From JAWWBG01 sp033721095 (GTDB taxonomy: Bacteria > Actinomycetota > Nitriliruptoria > Nitriliruptorales > Nitriliruptoraceae): a DNA stretch of 7,417 nucleotides. The notes beneath the pieces are model-generated. The model did not search any database. It was not told where the DNA came from and saw nothing but the letters and a program-made list of their open reading frames with translations. Made by a program: the position numbers and the translations under genes. The stretch lies in contig JAWWBG010000140.1 in assembly GCA_033721095.1 (NCBI GenBank), positions 1 through 7,417 on the forward strand, written 5' to 3'. This document shows positions 1 to 6,051 of this stretch, in pieces. How positions within the stretch are numbered: the first letter of the stretch is position 1; each line of letters opens with the position of its first letter.

Positions 1-97
1 CCAGGTAGACGACAGTCTCGATGGCCTCGTCGGGCAAATAGCCCGCCTCCTCGAGGCGCTTGCTGACGTCGGTGACGCCGGTGAACTCGCTGGTCAT
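1..97 (-). CDS. Probable MoxR-family AAA ATPase (N-terminal fragment)
   Basis: Only the first 32 codons and one base are in the window. They encode MTSEFTGVTDVSKRLEEAGY followed by LPDEAIETVVYL. This resembles the N-terminus of actinobacterial MoxR-type AAA ATPases, where a helix of the form RL.EAGYLPDEA..T.VYLA leads into the Walker A region. The Walker motifs lie beyond the window, so the call is inferential. MoxR ATPases usually act as chaperones with a VWA-domain partner encoded next to them, which could not be checked. The ATG at 97 overlaps the stop of the DoxX-like gene (ATGA), with AGGA six bases upstream inside that gene. This is good evidence for the start and for co-translation. 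Confidence 0.6.
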   Translation of the reverse strand, partial: MTSEFTGVTDVSKRLEEAGYLPDEAIETVVYL

Positions 98-513
98 GGG
101 TGATCCTGTTCGATCGAGGGTAGGTCGCGGGCGTCACGGCTCACCTTGAGCGCCCACCAGATCATCGGCACCTGGAGCGGCACCCGCGCCCAGGCAACTT
201 CCTTGCTCCCGAGCGGCCCGCGCATCGGGTAGCCGCCGTCGAGCGCCGCCTGGATGTTGGCGATCCAGACGCCGAGGAAGGTGCCCGCTGCCGCAACGCC
301 TCCGACCCCGGCGGTCTTCCGCGACGCCAACAGCAGCGCTGAACCGCCCTCGGCGGCGGTGGCGGCGAGGTTCCAGCTGGTCGGGTCCCCCGGCAGCCAC
401 GTCGGGATCATGCGCTCGAACGGCTTGGGCATCACCAGATGGAGGACTGCCATGCCGCCCAGAAACCCCGCCAGCCCGAGCCGCCGGGCTCGGACGCGAT
501 TCGGTTCGGGCAT
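94..513 (-). CDS. DoxX-like four-helix membrane protein
   Basis: The 139-residue product has four predicted membrane helices (about 12-28, 46-63, 68-91 and 108-124). Near the first helix is HLVMPKPFERMIPTWLPG (25-42), which resembles the H..P..F..IIP..LP pattern of DoxX-family proteins. DoxX relatives are small membrane proteins of mixed and often unknown function, some linked to redox chemistry. The true start is the ATG at 513, with GGAG nine bases upstream. The frame stays open far upstream, but that stretch is antisense-like filler over tetR. The start overlaps the tetR stop by one base, and the stop overlaps the next start by four bases (ATGA). Being sandwiched in a TetR-led operon suggests it is induced by the TetR ligand (inference). 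The family call is by motif resemblance only. Confidence 0.78.
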   Translation of the reverse strand: MPEPNRVRARRLGLAGFLGGMAVLHLVMPKPFERMIPTWLPGDPTSWNLAATAAEGGSALLLASRKTAGVGGVAAAGTFLGVWIANIQAALDGGYPMRGPLGSKEVAWARVPLQVPMIWWALKVSRDARDLPSIEQDHP

Positions 514-1151
514 CACAACGTTCTCCGCGCGTCGAGGCCCCGAGACACCAGCGCCTCGCCGGCCGCGAGCACCTCGTCGAGCTCGAGGGTGCCGGGTCCA
601 TCCGGGCGGAGGCTGAGGGCGATCACCCCGCTCCAGGCACCGGTCAGGAACCAGGCCGTCGCCGCCGGGTCGTCGACCTCGAGCGACCCATCGGCGGCAC
701 CACGCTCGAGGGCGTCCTCGAGGCGGGCGACCAGGGCCCGTTGCCGTTGCTCGAGCTCCTCGGTCACGGCGCGGATGCGCTCGGTGTCGGGCAGGTGGGT
801 CGGCGGCAGCACCACGAGCCGAAAGACCTCGGGGTGCTCGCCGGCGAGGCGGTGGTAGACCCGCCCGGCGGCGTCCACCTGCGCGGCCGGGGACCGATGC
901 GCGTCGTAGGCCGACGCCATGGCCTCCTCGAGCATCGCGAACGCCCGCTCGACCGCCGCGACGTACAGGCCCTGCTTGGACTCGAAGTGCACGTAGACGG
1001 AACCGACCGACACGCCGGCCGCAGCCGCGATCTCCTCGACCCGGACCGCGTCGTAGCCCTCGTTGGAGAAGGCGGCGAGTGCCGCCGTCAGGAGGGCGTC
1101 CCTGGTCTGCTCGCGGCGGGGGGCCGGGACGGTGGTTGCCGGGCTGCTCAT
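513..1151 (-). CDS. TetR/AcrR family transcriptional regulator
   Basis: The 212-residue product has the length and layout of a TetR repressor. The N-terminal DNA-binding domain shows RDALLTAALAAFSNEGYDAV (17-36) and the helix-turn-helix EEIAAAAGVSVGSVYVHFESKQGLY (39-63). The C-terminal part is the helical ligand-binding and dimer domain, for example HPEVFRLVVLPPTHLPDTERIR (106-127); its ligand cannot be told from sequence. It likely represses its own promoter through the palindrome at 1172-1188, and so also the downstream genes. The ATG at 1151 has no Shine-Dalgarno sequence. With a -10 at TACGGT the transcript would start at or within a base or two of the ATG, so leaderless translation is plausible. 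The stop overlaps the next start by one base (TGATG). Confidence 0.93.
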   Translation of the reverse strand: MSSPATTVPAPRREQTRDALLTAALAAFSNEGYDAVRVEEIAAAAGVSVGSVYVHFESKQGLYVAAVERAFAMLEEAMASAYDAHRSPAAQVDAAGRVYHRLAGEHPEVFRLVVLPPTHLPDTERIRAVTEELEQRQRALVARLEDALERGAADGSLEVDDPAATAWFLTGAWSGVIALSLRPDGPGTLELDEVLAAGEALVSRGLDARRTL

Positions 1152-1163
1152 CGCGGCAGACCG

Positions 1164-1195
1164 TACCCGGAACTGAACGAAGTTCAGTCCGGGTA
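1164..1195 (-). promoter_or_regulatory. TetR-type operator overlapping the tetR promoter
   Basis: The core at 1172-1188, ACTGAACGAAGTTCAGT, is a perfect palindrome with 7-base arms and a 3-base centre. It is flanked by TACCCGG (1164-1170) and CCGGGTA (1189-1195), which extend the symmetry with one extra A at 1171. Size, symmetry and position (13 bases before the tetR ATG) fit an autoregulatory TetR operator. On the minus strand a possible -35 CTGAAC and -10 TACGGT lie about 16 bases apart, with the palindrome between and over them. The region separates the lipoprotein locus (ending at 1206) from tetR. The same inverted repeat could act as a weak terminator for the former, but no U run follows. 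Confidence 0.6.
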
Positions 1196-1205
1196 GGCCG
1201 CCGAG

Positions 1206-1883
1206 TCAGTCGCCGAGGCCGATCAGGCCGACCACCTCGTAGCCGTGCACACCACCGGGTGCGACCAGGAAGTGGCGGGTCCCGCCTTCGTTCTGCAGGG
1301 AGCACTGGAAATGCTCGGGCGTGGGAAGGCACTGGGTGTCGAGCAGCTGGTGAACGTCGAACATGGGTGCTGGCCACAGCTCGGCGATGACGTCGTTGGT
1401 TGCCCATTCGGCGGCGCCGGCCTGGTCGTCACGGACCCAGGCGTGGTAGAGCTCGAAGGCCGCCACGATCGGGACGGTCTGCGTGGACGACAGCTCCTCC
1501 CACAGGCGGCCGTCCCCCGTGGTCAGGTTCACGAGACGCAGGTCGTGCAGGTCCGGACAGCACTGCGGCGCGCCGTCGCTGAAGTTGGCGACGGTGAGGC
1601 GAGCGGCGCCAGCCGCCACGGCCAGGCTGGCCTGCCCAACCGCCGGGAAGGGGGCGACGACGCGAGGGAGCGAATCGCCCGACGGCCAACCGACGATGTC
1701 CCAGGCGGTGACGGCACCGGAGCCACCAACGAGGCCTTCGACGACGATCAGGTCACCGGCGAACAGGTTCTGGACGGGCCGCAGCGAGATGGACACCCAG
1801 GGGCTGTCGGGCACGGTGAAGCCGTAGTGCTCGGAGAACGCAACGGGCAGCCACAGGTCATCGTCCTCGTCGAGGCGCAGCAT
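1206..1883 (-). CDS. Hypothetical extracytoplasmic domain (C-terminal part of split lipoprotein)
   Basis: I do not recognise this family. The 225 residues from the ATG at 1883 are rich in beta-type hydrophobic alternation (WVSISLRPVQNLFAGDLIVV, ARLTVANFSDG) and carry Cys pairs QCC and TQC/QCS. Near the end are EEL and YHAW segments, and the product ends LIGLGD. The domain probably begins earlier. The frame is open up to 2021 and encodes SCPVGEIGGATIVDCAAVE and EELPDTRHIATM, adding two cysteines for a total of six and a natural domain start. That upstream stretch has no ATG, GTG or TTG. The ATG at 1883 lacks a nearby ribosome binding site (GAGGAG is about 20 bases away). Alone it would make a truncated cytoplasmic protein without a signal peptide, so independent expression is doubtful. 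Confidence 0.5.
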   Translation of the reverse strand: MLRLDEDDDLWLPVAFSEHYGFTVPDSPWVSISLRPVQNLFAGDLIVVEGLVGGSGAVTAWDIVGWPSGDSLPRVVAPFPAVGQASLAVAAGAARLTVANFSDGAPQCCPDLHDLRLVNLTTGDGRLWEELSSTQTVPIVAAFELYHAWVRDDQAGAAEWATNDVIAELWPAPMFDVHQLLDTQCLPTPEHFQCSLQNEGGTRHFLVAPGGVHGYEVVGLIGLGD

Positions 1884-2021
1884 GGTTGCGATGTGGCGGG
1901 TGTCGGGAAGCTCCTCGACGATGACTGCGACCGTGCCGCCCGGCGCCTCGACGGCGGCGCAGTCGACGATGGTGGCGCCACCGATCTCGCCGACCGGACA
2001 GGAACCCCCGCTCTTGGGGTG

Positions 2022-2288
2022 CTAGAGGCCCGCAAGCTGCTCCGTGAGCACGGCCGAGGACGAGCCGGCGGGGCTCGCCACCGAGGGCGGTGCGACCAGC
2101 GGTGACGGGGCAGCAGTTGGCGTGGCCTCCGTTGGCGACGGCGTCGGGGTGGGTGTCGGGGTGGATTCTGCCGCCGGGCTCGCGGTCACCGTCGGCACCG
2201 CGGTCGCGGCCTCCTCGGGGTCGCTGGAGCAGCCGACGGCGACGAGTCCGAGGGTCAGGGTGGCGGCCAGCAGGCGCGTGTTCGACAT
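2022..2288 (-). CDS. Short lipoprotein: signal peptide plus Pro/Thr-rich linker
   Basis: The 88-residue open frame starts with a lipoprotein signal: positively charged start MSNTR, hydrophobic stretch LLAATLTLGLVAV, and a lipobox-like AVGC with the modified Cys at residue 20. This should anchor the product to the outer face of the membrane. A Ser/Pro/Thr/Ala-rich linker follows, with TPTPTPTPSP at its centre, and the frame ends at QLAGL with a TAG at 2024-2022. AGGA sits six bases before the ATG. Nothing that looks like a folded domain is present. Such linkers normally lead into one, and the same frame continues past the TAG into a cysteine-containing domain. I therefore read this as the N-terminal piece of an interrupted gene, although a short free-standing lipoprotein cannot be excluded. 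Confidence 0.7.
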   Translation of the reverse strand: MSNTRLLAATLTLGLVAVGCSSDPEEAATAVPTVTASPAAESTPTPTPTPSPTEATPTAAPSPLVAPPSVASPAGSSSAVLTEQLAGL

Positions 2289-2318
2289 GGGGTGTCCTGT
2301 GTTCGGTCTGCCAGCTGT

Positions 2319-2344
2319 GACGGGCGGACGGCAGGATTCTTACA
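2319..2344 (-). promoter_or_regulatory. Possible ECF-sigma-type promoter of the lipoprotein gene
   Basis: The minus strand shows TGTAAG, exactly 16 bases, then CGTC, resembling the -35/-10 arrangement of several extracytoplasmic-function sigma factors (CGTC-type -10). Transcription would start near 2312, leaving a leader of about 24 bases that holds an AGGA ribosome binding site six bases before the lipoprotein ATG. The match is by eye only. The rest of this 83-base gap holds a weak hairpin (GCGAA / TTCGC, 2355-2370) just after the DUF2207 stop, without a U run. Confidence 0.33.
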
Positions 2345-2371
2345 GCCCCGGTCAGCGAATCGAAGTTCGCG

Positions 2372-4279
2372 TCACCAGCCACCGCCCCCACCGCCGCCGA
2401 AACCGCCACCCGAGAAGCCACCGCCACTGAACCCGCCCGAACCGCTCCCCGACGACGATGGGACCGTCGCCAGGGAGGTGCCGACGTGATGGCCGAACTC
2501 GTTCATGCCGTGGGCAAAGTGGTCAATCGCGAAGGGCCGGTGGCCAGCCCAGAAGTGTCCGACCTGCGCTTCGATTTCGACACCCACGTCCTGGAACGCC
2601 TCGGCCCACTTGTCGGCGAGGCCAAACATGACCGCATACGGGAGGTAGTCAAGGAAGATGTTCTCGCGTTCTGCGAACTTCATGCGCTCGGTCTCGGCGC
2701 GCTCGATGAATTCTCGGAACCCCAGCGCCCGGATCAGCAGCGCAGATCCCCGGGACGTCCGGTGCGGCATGTGCCGGTGCCCGATCGCCAGCGCCAGCGA
2801 GCCGAGCACGAACGGGATGGCCGCCGCGGCGAACCTCGTGAAGATGAGGCCGAGCACGAACAGGCCGATCGAAGCCAGGAGCGCGAGTATGCCCAGGCCC
2901 AACCACGTCGACCGGACGCTGTCGGGGCGCTTTCGGAACCAGCCTCGGGACACGGCGTCCTGGTACAGCATCCGCTCGGCCGCCTGGTAGTCCGTCGCGA
3001 ACACGCCTTTCAGATCCGACACGCGGATGCTGTCGCCCGTCCCGAACAGGCCGTCGAGGAGTCGCTGCTCCCAGTCCTTCAGCGGGCGCGAGGACGCCGG
3101 CGGCTCGAGCTTGATCAACCGCCAGTCGGCCTTCTTCCAGATCAGTCCGGATTCGATCTCCTCGATTCGGAGGTGACCCGCGACGGCAAGGTCGACGATC
3201 GTGGCGGAGATGTCCACCGGGTCGACGGTCTCGTCGTGGAGCAGGCCGATCTCCGCCGGTCGCAGGTCGTCGGGCGGCCGATACTCGACCGGCACCGGTC
3301 GTGGCTCGAAGAGGCCGAGCCGACGTTCGGGAGCGGTCGCCGTGCCGAGCGTCCCATGTGAGGAGGCGCCGCCGATCGCGACCCGATCCCGACCCTGGCG
3401 CCACAGCAACATCGCCACGCCTCCGAAGGCGATGATCGACGTCAACACCGCCAACGGGATCGCCGCGGCCGAACCGCCGAGGGCACCCAGGAACGTCCAT
3501 CGCTTGACGAGCAGGGGGTCGCCGACGGTCAACGCATTGGAGGCAAGGGCGACGACGACGGTCATTCCTTCCCCGGTCGCCAGGCGCTGGGCCGAAAAAC
3601 GGGCCACCTTGCCGTCGTGATCGACCGCAGAGCATGGCGACGTCGCACCGAAGCGGCCCGCGAAGCACGTCACGGCGTCGATCCCGGGAGCGGACACCGT
3701 TGCCGCCGTCGCGTGAATCGGCACGAGCCAGTCGTTGCCCGTCACGTTCCAGTAGAGCTCGGCATGGTTGTCGAACTCGTTGAACGCGCCCCGAACGGTG
3801 TAGAGGATCGTGTACTGGTGCAGCCCGCGGATGTAGGTGTCCTCATCCCCGATGCGAATCGAGAGGTTCCACGGGTCCGACCCGGCGTTGAGGATCGGCG
3901 GGCGAGCGGGGTCGGGACGTGAGACAAGCGTGGCCGTCGGGGCTCCCGAGGTGCTGGTGACCTCGATGTCCTCGATCTCCAGGACACGGGCCCACGTGTC
4001 GGGTGACTCACCATCGGGCATGGCGAGCGTCGTGTCGGCCGGAAGGTCGTAGACCATCGGAATGAAGCGGAAGATGCCCCGAAAACGCTGCCGCCCGAAG
4101 TCGACCATGAGGCTCTCGCGAATCCGCAGTGAGGCGTCCTCGTTCACTGTGATGTGCACGTCGAAGGACGTGATGTCGAAGCCGCCGCGCGCACTCTGGG
4201 CGGCCGCCGGGCCCGAGCCAATGGCGAGCACGATCCCCGCCAGCAGCAGGATCCGACTCATGCTCCCCGTCCGACTCAC
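2372..4279 (-). CDS. DUF2207 family membrane protein with Gly-rich tail
   Basis: The 635-residue product matches DUF2207 (YciQ-like) predicted membrane proteins; the biochemical function is unknown. An N-terminal signal segment (about 8-27, ending AAAQ) precedes an extracytoplasmic beta-rich domain (about 33-250, starting FDITSFDVHITVNEDASLRI). Two cysteines, 205 and 216, could pair there. A membrane helix follows at about 262-293, then a cytoplasmic part with the family signature YRPPDDLRPAEIGLLHDE (333-350) and ISATIVDLAVAGHLRIEE (357-374). Further helices span about 459-480 and 484-500. The tail (609-635) is Ser/Gly-rich, ending in a run of seven Gly and a final Trp, a typical DUF2207 ending. 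The start is GTG at 4279, supported by AGAGGTGA seven bases upstream. The ATG at 4261 is possible, but its GGGGAG is only one base away. The gap to lemA is seven bases, so the pair is coupled. Confidence 0.93.
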   Translation of the reverse strand: MSRTGSMSRILLLAGIVLAIGSGPAAAQSARGGFDITSFDVHITVNEDASLRIRESLMVDFGRQRFRGIFRFIPMVYDLPADTTLAMPDGESPDTWARVLEIEDIEVTSTSGAPTATLVSRPDPARPPILNAGSDPWNLSIRIGDEDTYIRGLHQYTILYTVRGAFNEFDNHAELYWNVTGNDWLVPIHATAATVSAPGIDAVTCFAGRFGATSPCSAVDHDGKVARFSAQRLATGEGMTVVVALASNALTVGDPLLVKRWTFLGALGGSAAAIPLAVLTSIIAFGGVAMLLWRQGRDRVAIGGASSHGTLGTATAPERRLGLFEPRPVPVEYRPPDDLRPAEIGLLHDETVDPVDISATIVDLAVAGHLRIEEIESGLIWKKADWRLIKLEPPASSRPLKDWEQRLLDGLFGTGDSIRVSDLKGVFATDYQAAERMLYQDAVSRGWFRKRPDSVRSTWLGLGILALLASIGLFVLGLIFTRFAAAAIPFVLGSLALAIGHRHMPHRTSRGSALLIRALGFREFIERAETERMKFAERENIFLDYLPYAVMFGLADKWAEAFQDVGVEIEAQVGHFWAGHRPFAIDHFAHGMNEFGHHVGTSLATVPSSSGSGSGGFSGGGFSGGGFGGGGGGGW

Positions 4280-4286
4280 GTGGTGC

Positions 4287-4850
4287 TCACCTCTCGAAGG
4301 CGACCTCCGGGGCCGTGCCTGCCGCCGCGTCGGCCTTGAAGAACTCGGCCCGCCGGAATCCGAGGGGCCGGGCGACGAGCAGCGACGGGAAGGACTCTAT
4401 GAGGGTGTTGAGGTCTTCCACGACAGCGTTGTAGTAGCGGCGCGCGAAGGAGATGTCCTCCTCGATGGCCGTGAGGTCGCCCTGGAGCTGGAGGAACCCG
4501 GCCGCGGCCTTCAGGTCCGGGTAGTCCTCGGCAACCGCGAACAGCTGGCGAAGCGCGCCGTTGAGCTGCTCATCAGCCGCGCCCTTGGCGGCGGGGCCGT
4601 CGGCCGACTGCATGGCGGCGCGCGCCCTCGTCACGTTCTCGAGCGTTTCCGCCTCGTGGGCCGCGTACTGCCTGACGACCTCGACGAGGTTGGGGACGAG
4701 GTCGAAACGCCGAGTGAGCTGCACGTCGATGCCCGACCAGGCCTCCTCGCGCCGGTTGCGGAGCCGTACGAGCCGGTTGTAGGTCGCCACGACCCACGAG
4801 CCGAACAGGATGAGGGCGCCGACGACCCCCACGGCGATGATTGCGCCCAC
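4287..4850 (-). CDS. LemA family membrane-anchored protein
   Basis: The 187-residue product has the LemA architecture and the family's usual length. An N-terminal membrane helix (about 2-22) is followed by YNRLVRLRNRREEAWSGIDV (24-43). Then come RRFDLVPNLVEVVRQYA (47-63), the family's most conserved motif, and LTAIEEDISFARRYYNAVVEDLN (126-148), ending in FPSLLVARPLGFRRAEFF. The body is predicted helical and to lie on one side of the membrane. The molecular role of the LemA family is not established. The start is GTG at 4850, preceded by AGGGG five bases upstream. Its stop codon forms part of the ribosome binding site of the next gene, a DUF2207 protein, which is a frequent partner of LemA. 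The two probably act together at the cell envelope (inference from linkage). Confidence 0.95.
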   Translation of the reverse strand: MGAIIAVGVVGALILFGSWVVATYNRLVRLRNRREEAWSGIDVQLTRRFDLVPNLVEVVRQYAAHEAETLENVTRARAAMQSADGPAAKGAADEQLNGALRQLFAVAEDYPDLKAAAGFLQLQGDLTAIEEDISFARRYYNAVVEDLNTLIESFPSLLVARPLGFRRAEFFKADAAAGTAPEVAFER

Positions 4851-4874
4851 GAACGCCCCTGTCCGGTGCGAGGC

Positions 4875-4880
4875 AGCCTA
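4875..4880 (-). promoter_or_regulatory. Possible -10 box upstream of lemA
   Basis: The minus strand reads TAGGCT 24 bases before the lemA start, matching the TAnnnT pattern of actinobacterial housekeeping promoters. I see no convincing -35 hexamer at 16-18 bases upstream (the best is TCGCAA). The position, in the only gap between proB and lemA, is right for a promoter, but the match is weak and lemA may instead be read through from proB. Confidence 0.3.
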
Positions 4881-4913
4881 GACCTGACCATCGCGAGTTG
4901 CGACCGGCTCCGG

Positions 4914-4928
4914 GGCCGGCGACCGGCC
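4914..4928 (-). terminator. GC-only hairpin just after proB
   Basis: A perfect inverted repeat, GGCCGG-CGA-CCGGCC on the plus strand, begins one base beyond the proB stop codon in the direction of transcription. It could end or weaken the obg-proB transcript, or protect its 3' end. No run of U follows, so it is not a classical intrinsic terminator. Short GC palindromes also arise easily in such GC-rich DNA. Confidence 0.3.
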
Positions 4929-4929
4929 G

Positions 4930-6051
4930 TCAGGCCGTGCCGTTGAGGACAACGAGATCGTCGCGGTGGACGACCTCCCGCGCGAAGGCCGAGCCGAGCT
5001 GCTCGCGTGCGGCCGCGGTGGTCAAGCCCGCCATGCGCTCGACGTCGGCCGTCGCGAAGTTCACGAGACCACGAGCCACCACCGCTCCCGACTGGGTCAC
5101 GATCTCGACGGGATCGCCCGGGTTGAAGTCCCCGGAGGCGGCGACGACCCCGACACCGAGCAGCGATCGGCCGGAGTCGCGCAGAGCGGCCGCAGCACCG
5201 TCGTCGACCACCACCTGTCCATGTGGTGTCAGCGCCCAACCAATCCAGAGCCGGCGAGCCTCGAGGCGCCGCTCCCCCGCCACGAACCACGTGCCGACAT
5301 CGGCGCCGGCGACGACGTCGCGCAGGACGTTCGGCCGGCGGGCGTTCGCGACGACGGCGTGCGCCTTTGACGCCACGGCAACCTGCGCGGACTCGACCTT
5401 GGTTCGCATGCCGCCGCGCCCGACCACCGACCCCGAGCCGCCGACCGCGGCCTCGAGGGCAGCAATGTCATCGACCCGATCGAGCAGGGGTGCGTCGGGC
5501 CGGCTGCGGGGGTCCTCGGCATGCAGGCCGTCGACGTCGGAGAGGAGGACGAGAAGGTCGGCATCGAGCATCGACGTGACGAGGGCAGCGAGGTGGTCGT
5601 TGTCGCCGTAGGCGAGCTCCTCGGTGGCAACGGTGTCGTTCTCGTTCACGATCGGGATCGTGCCCAGCTCGAGCAGTCGTGTCAGGACGGTGCGGGCATT
5701 GAGGTAGCGAGCGCGCCGAACGAAGTCGTCCTGCGTCAGCAGGACCTGGGAGGCCGCCAGGCCGTGTCCGGCGAGATGCCGGTTGTAGGTGTGGATCAGT
5801 TCGCCCTGCCCGACGGCTGCTGCCGCCTGCAACGTCGGCAGGTCCATCGGCCGTGCGTCCATCCCGAGCAGCCCCATGCCGGCCGCCACCGCACCCGAGG
5901 ACACGAGGACAACCTGGACCCCGGACCGATGGACAGCCGCGACCTGGTCGGCGAGGCTGGCGACCTGGTCGCGGTCGAGGCGGCCGTCGTCGCCGCGCAG
6001 GCTCGACGAACCGACCTTGACCACGCATCGCGTGGGCGCCTCAAACCTCAT
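4930..6051 (-). CDS. proB: Glutamate 5-kinase with PUA domain
   Basis: ProB phosphorylates L-glutamate with ATP to glutamyl 5-phosphate, the first committed and usually proline-inhibited step of proline synthesis, in the cytoplasm. The 373-residue product has the normal two-domain length. The amino-acid kinase domain shows VVKVGSSSL (10-18), SSGAVAAGMG (51-60), the substrate loop NENDTVATEE (136-145), GDNDHLAALV (149-158), SDVDGLHAEDP (171-181) and GRGGMRTK (211-218). A C-terminal PUA domain covers about 277-355 (GQVVVDDGAAAAL, then GDFNPGDPVEIV). The ATG at 6051 is chosen because a perfect AGGAGGT lies six bases upstream, inside the end of obg. The start overlaps the obg stop by 11 bases, so the two are probably translationally coupled. 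obg-proB adjacency is common in bacteria. The usual next gene, proA, is absent here: lemA follows after 79 bases. Confidence 0.96.
   Translation of the reverse strand: MRFEAPTRCVVKVGSSSLRGDDGRLDRDQVASLADQVAAVHRSGVQVVLVSSGAVAAGMGLLGMDARPMDLPTLQAAAAVGQGELIHTYNRHLAGHGLAASQVLLTQDDFVRRARYLNARTVLTRLLELGTIPIVNENDTVATEELAYGDNDHLAALVTSMLDADLLVLLSDVDGLHAEDPRSRPDAPLLDRVDDIAALEAAVGGSGSVVGRGGMRTKVESAQVAVASKAHAVVANARRPNVLRDVVAGADVGTWFVAGERRLEARRLWIGWALTPHGQVVVDDGAAAALRDSGRSLLGVGVVAASGDFNPGDPVEIVTQSGAVVARGLVNFATADVERMAGLTTAAAREQLGSAFAREVVHRDDLVVLNGTA

Larger units (their letters stand above)
1206..2288 (-). pseudogene. Lipoprotein gene interrupted by one in-frame TAG
   Basis: The signal peptide/linker frame (from 2288) and the cysteine-containing domain (to 1206) lie in the same frame, with a single TAG at 2024-2022 as codon 89 of 361. 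Read through, they give a 360-residue lipoprotein of ordinary design: signal, lipid-anchored Cys20, Pro/Thr-rich spacer, globular domain with six cysteines. No other stop or frameshift disturbs the frame, so any damage is recent, or TAG is a sequencing error, or it is read through. A CAG-to-TAG change would explain it. A small hairpin (ACCCC / GGGGT, 2004-2020) lies one base after the stop. Confidence 0.6.

Noticed and set aside
514..1407. N-terminal extension of the DoxX-like frame across tetR
   Set aside because: This stretch is Arg/Pro/Gly-rich filler in another frame over tetR. The ATG at 513 has a ribosome binding site and begins exactly where recognisable sequence starts.
1245..2105. 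Long plus-strand open frame (286 codons) antisense to the lipoprotein domain
   Set aside because: Its composition is typical of a GC-rich antisense shadow (Arg/Gly/Asp/Val-rich, no motif). It ends inside the lipoprotein linker and has no clear ribosome binding site; the minus-strand reading is more protein-like.
2129..2165. Short repeated GTCGGGGTGG-like units as a possible tandem repeat element
   Set aside because: They simply encode the Thr-Pro repeats of the lipoprotein linker.
2486..3361. Plus-strand open frame of 291 codons inside the DUF2207 gene
   Set aside because: Low-complexity Arg/Glu/Gln-rich translation with no family features; it fully overlaps a well-recognised gene on the other strand.
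4261..4263. ATG as alternative start of the DUF2207 protein
   Set aside because: Its purine-rich stretch sits only one base away, whereas the GTG at 4279 has AGAGGTGA at good spacing. The six-residue difference does not affect the signal peptide.
4062..4946. Plus-strand open frame of 294 codons across lemA and the DUF2207 start
   Set aside because: It is antisense to two recognised genes and their junction, with shadow-like composition and no supporting start signal.
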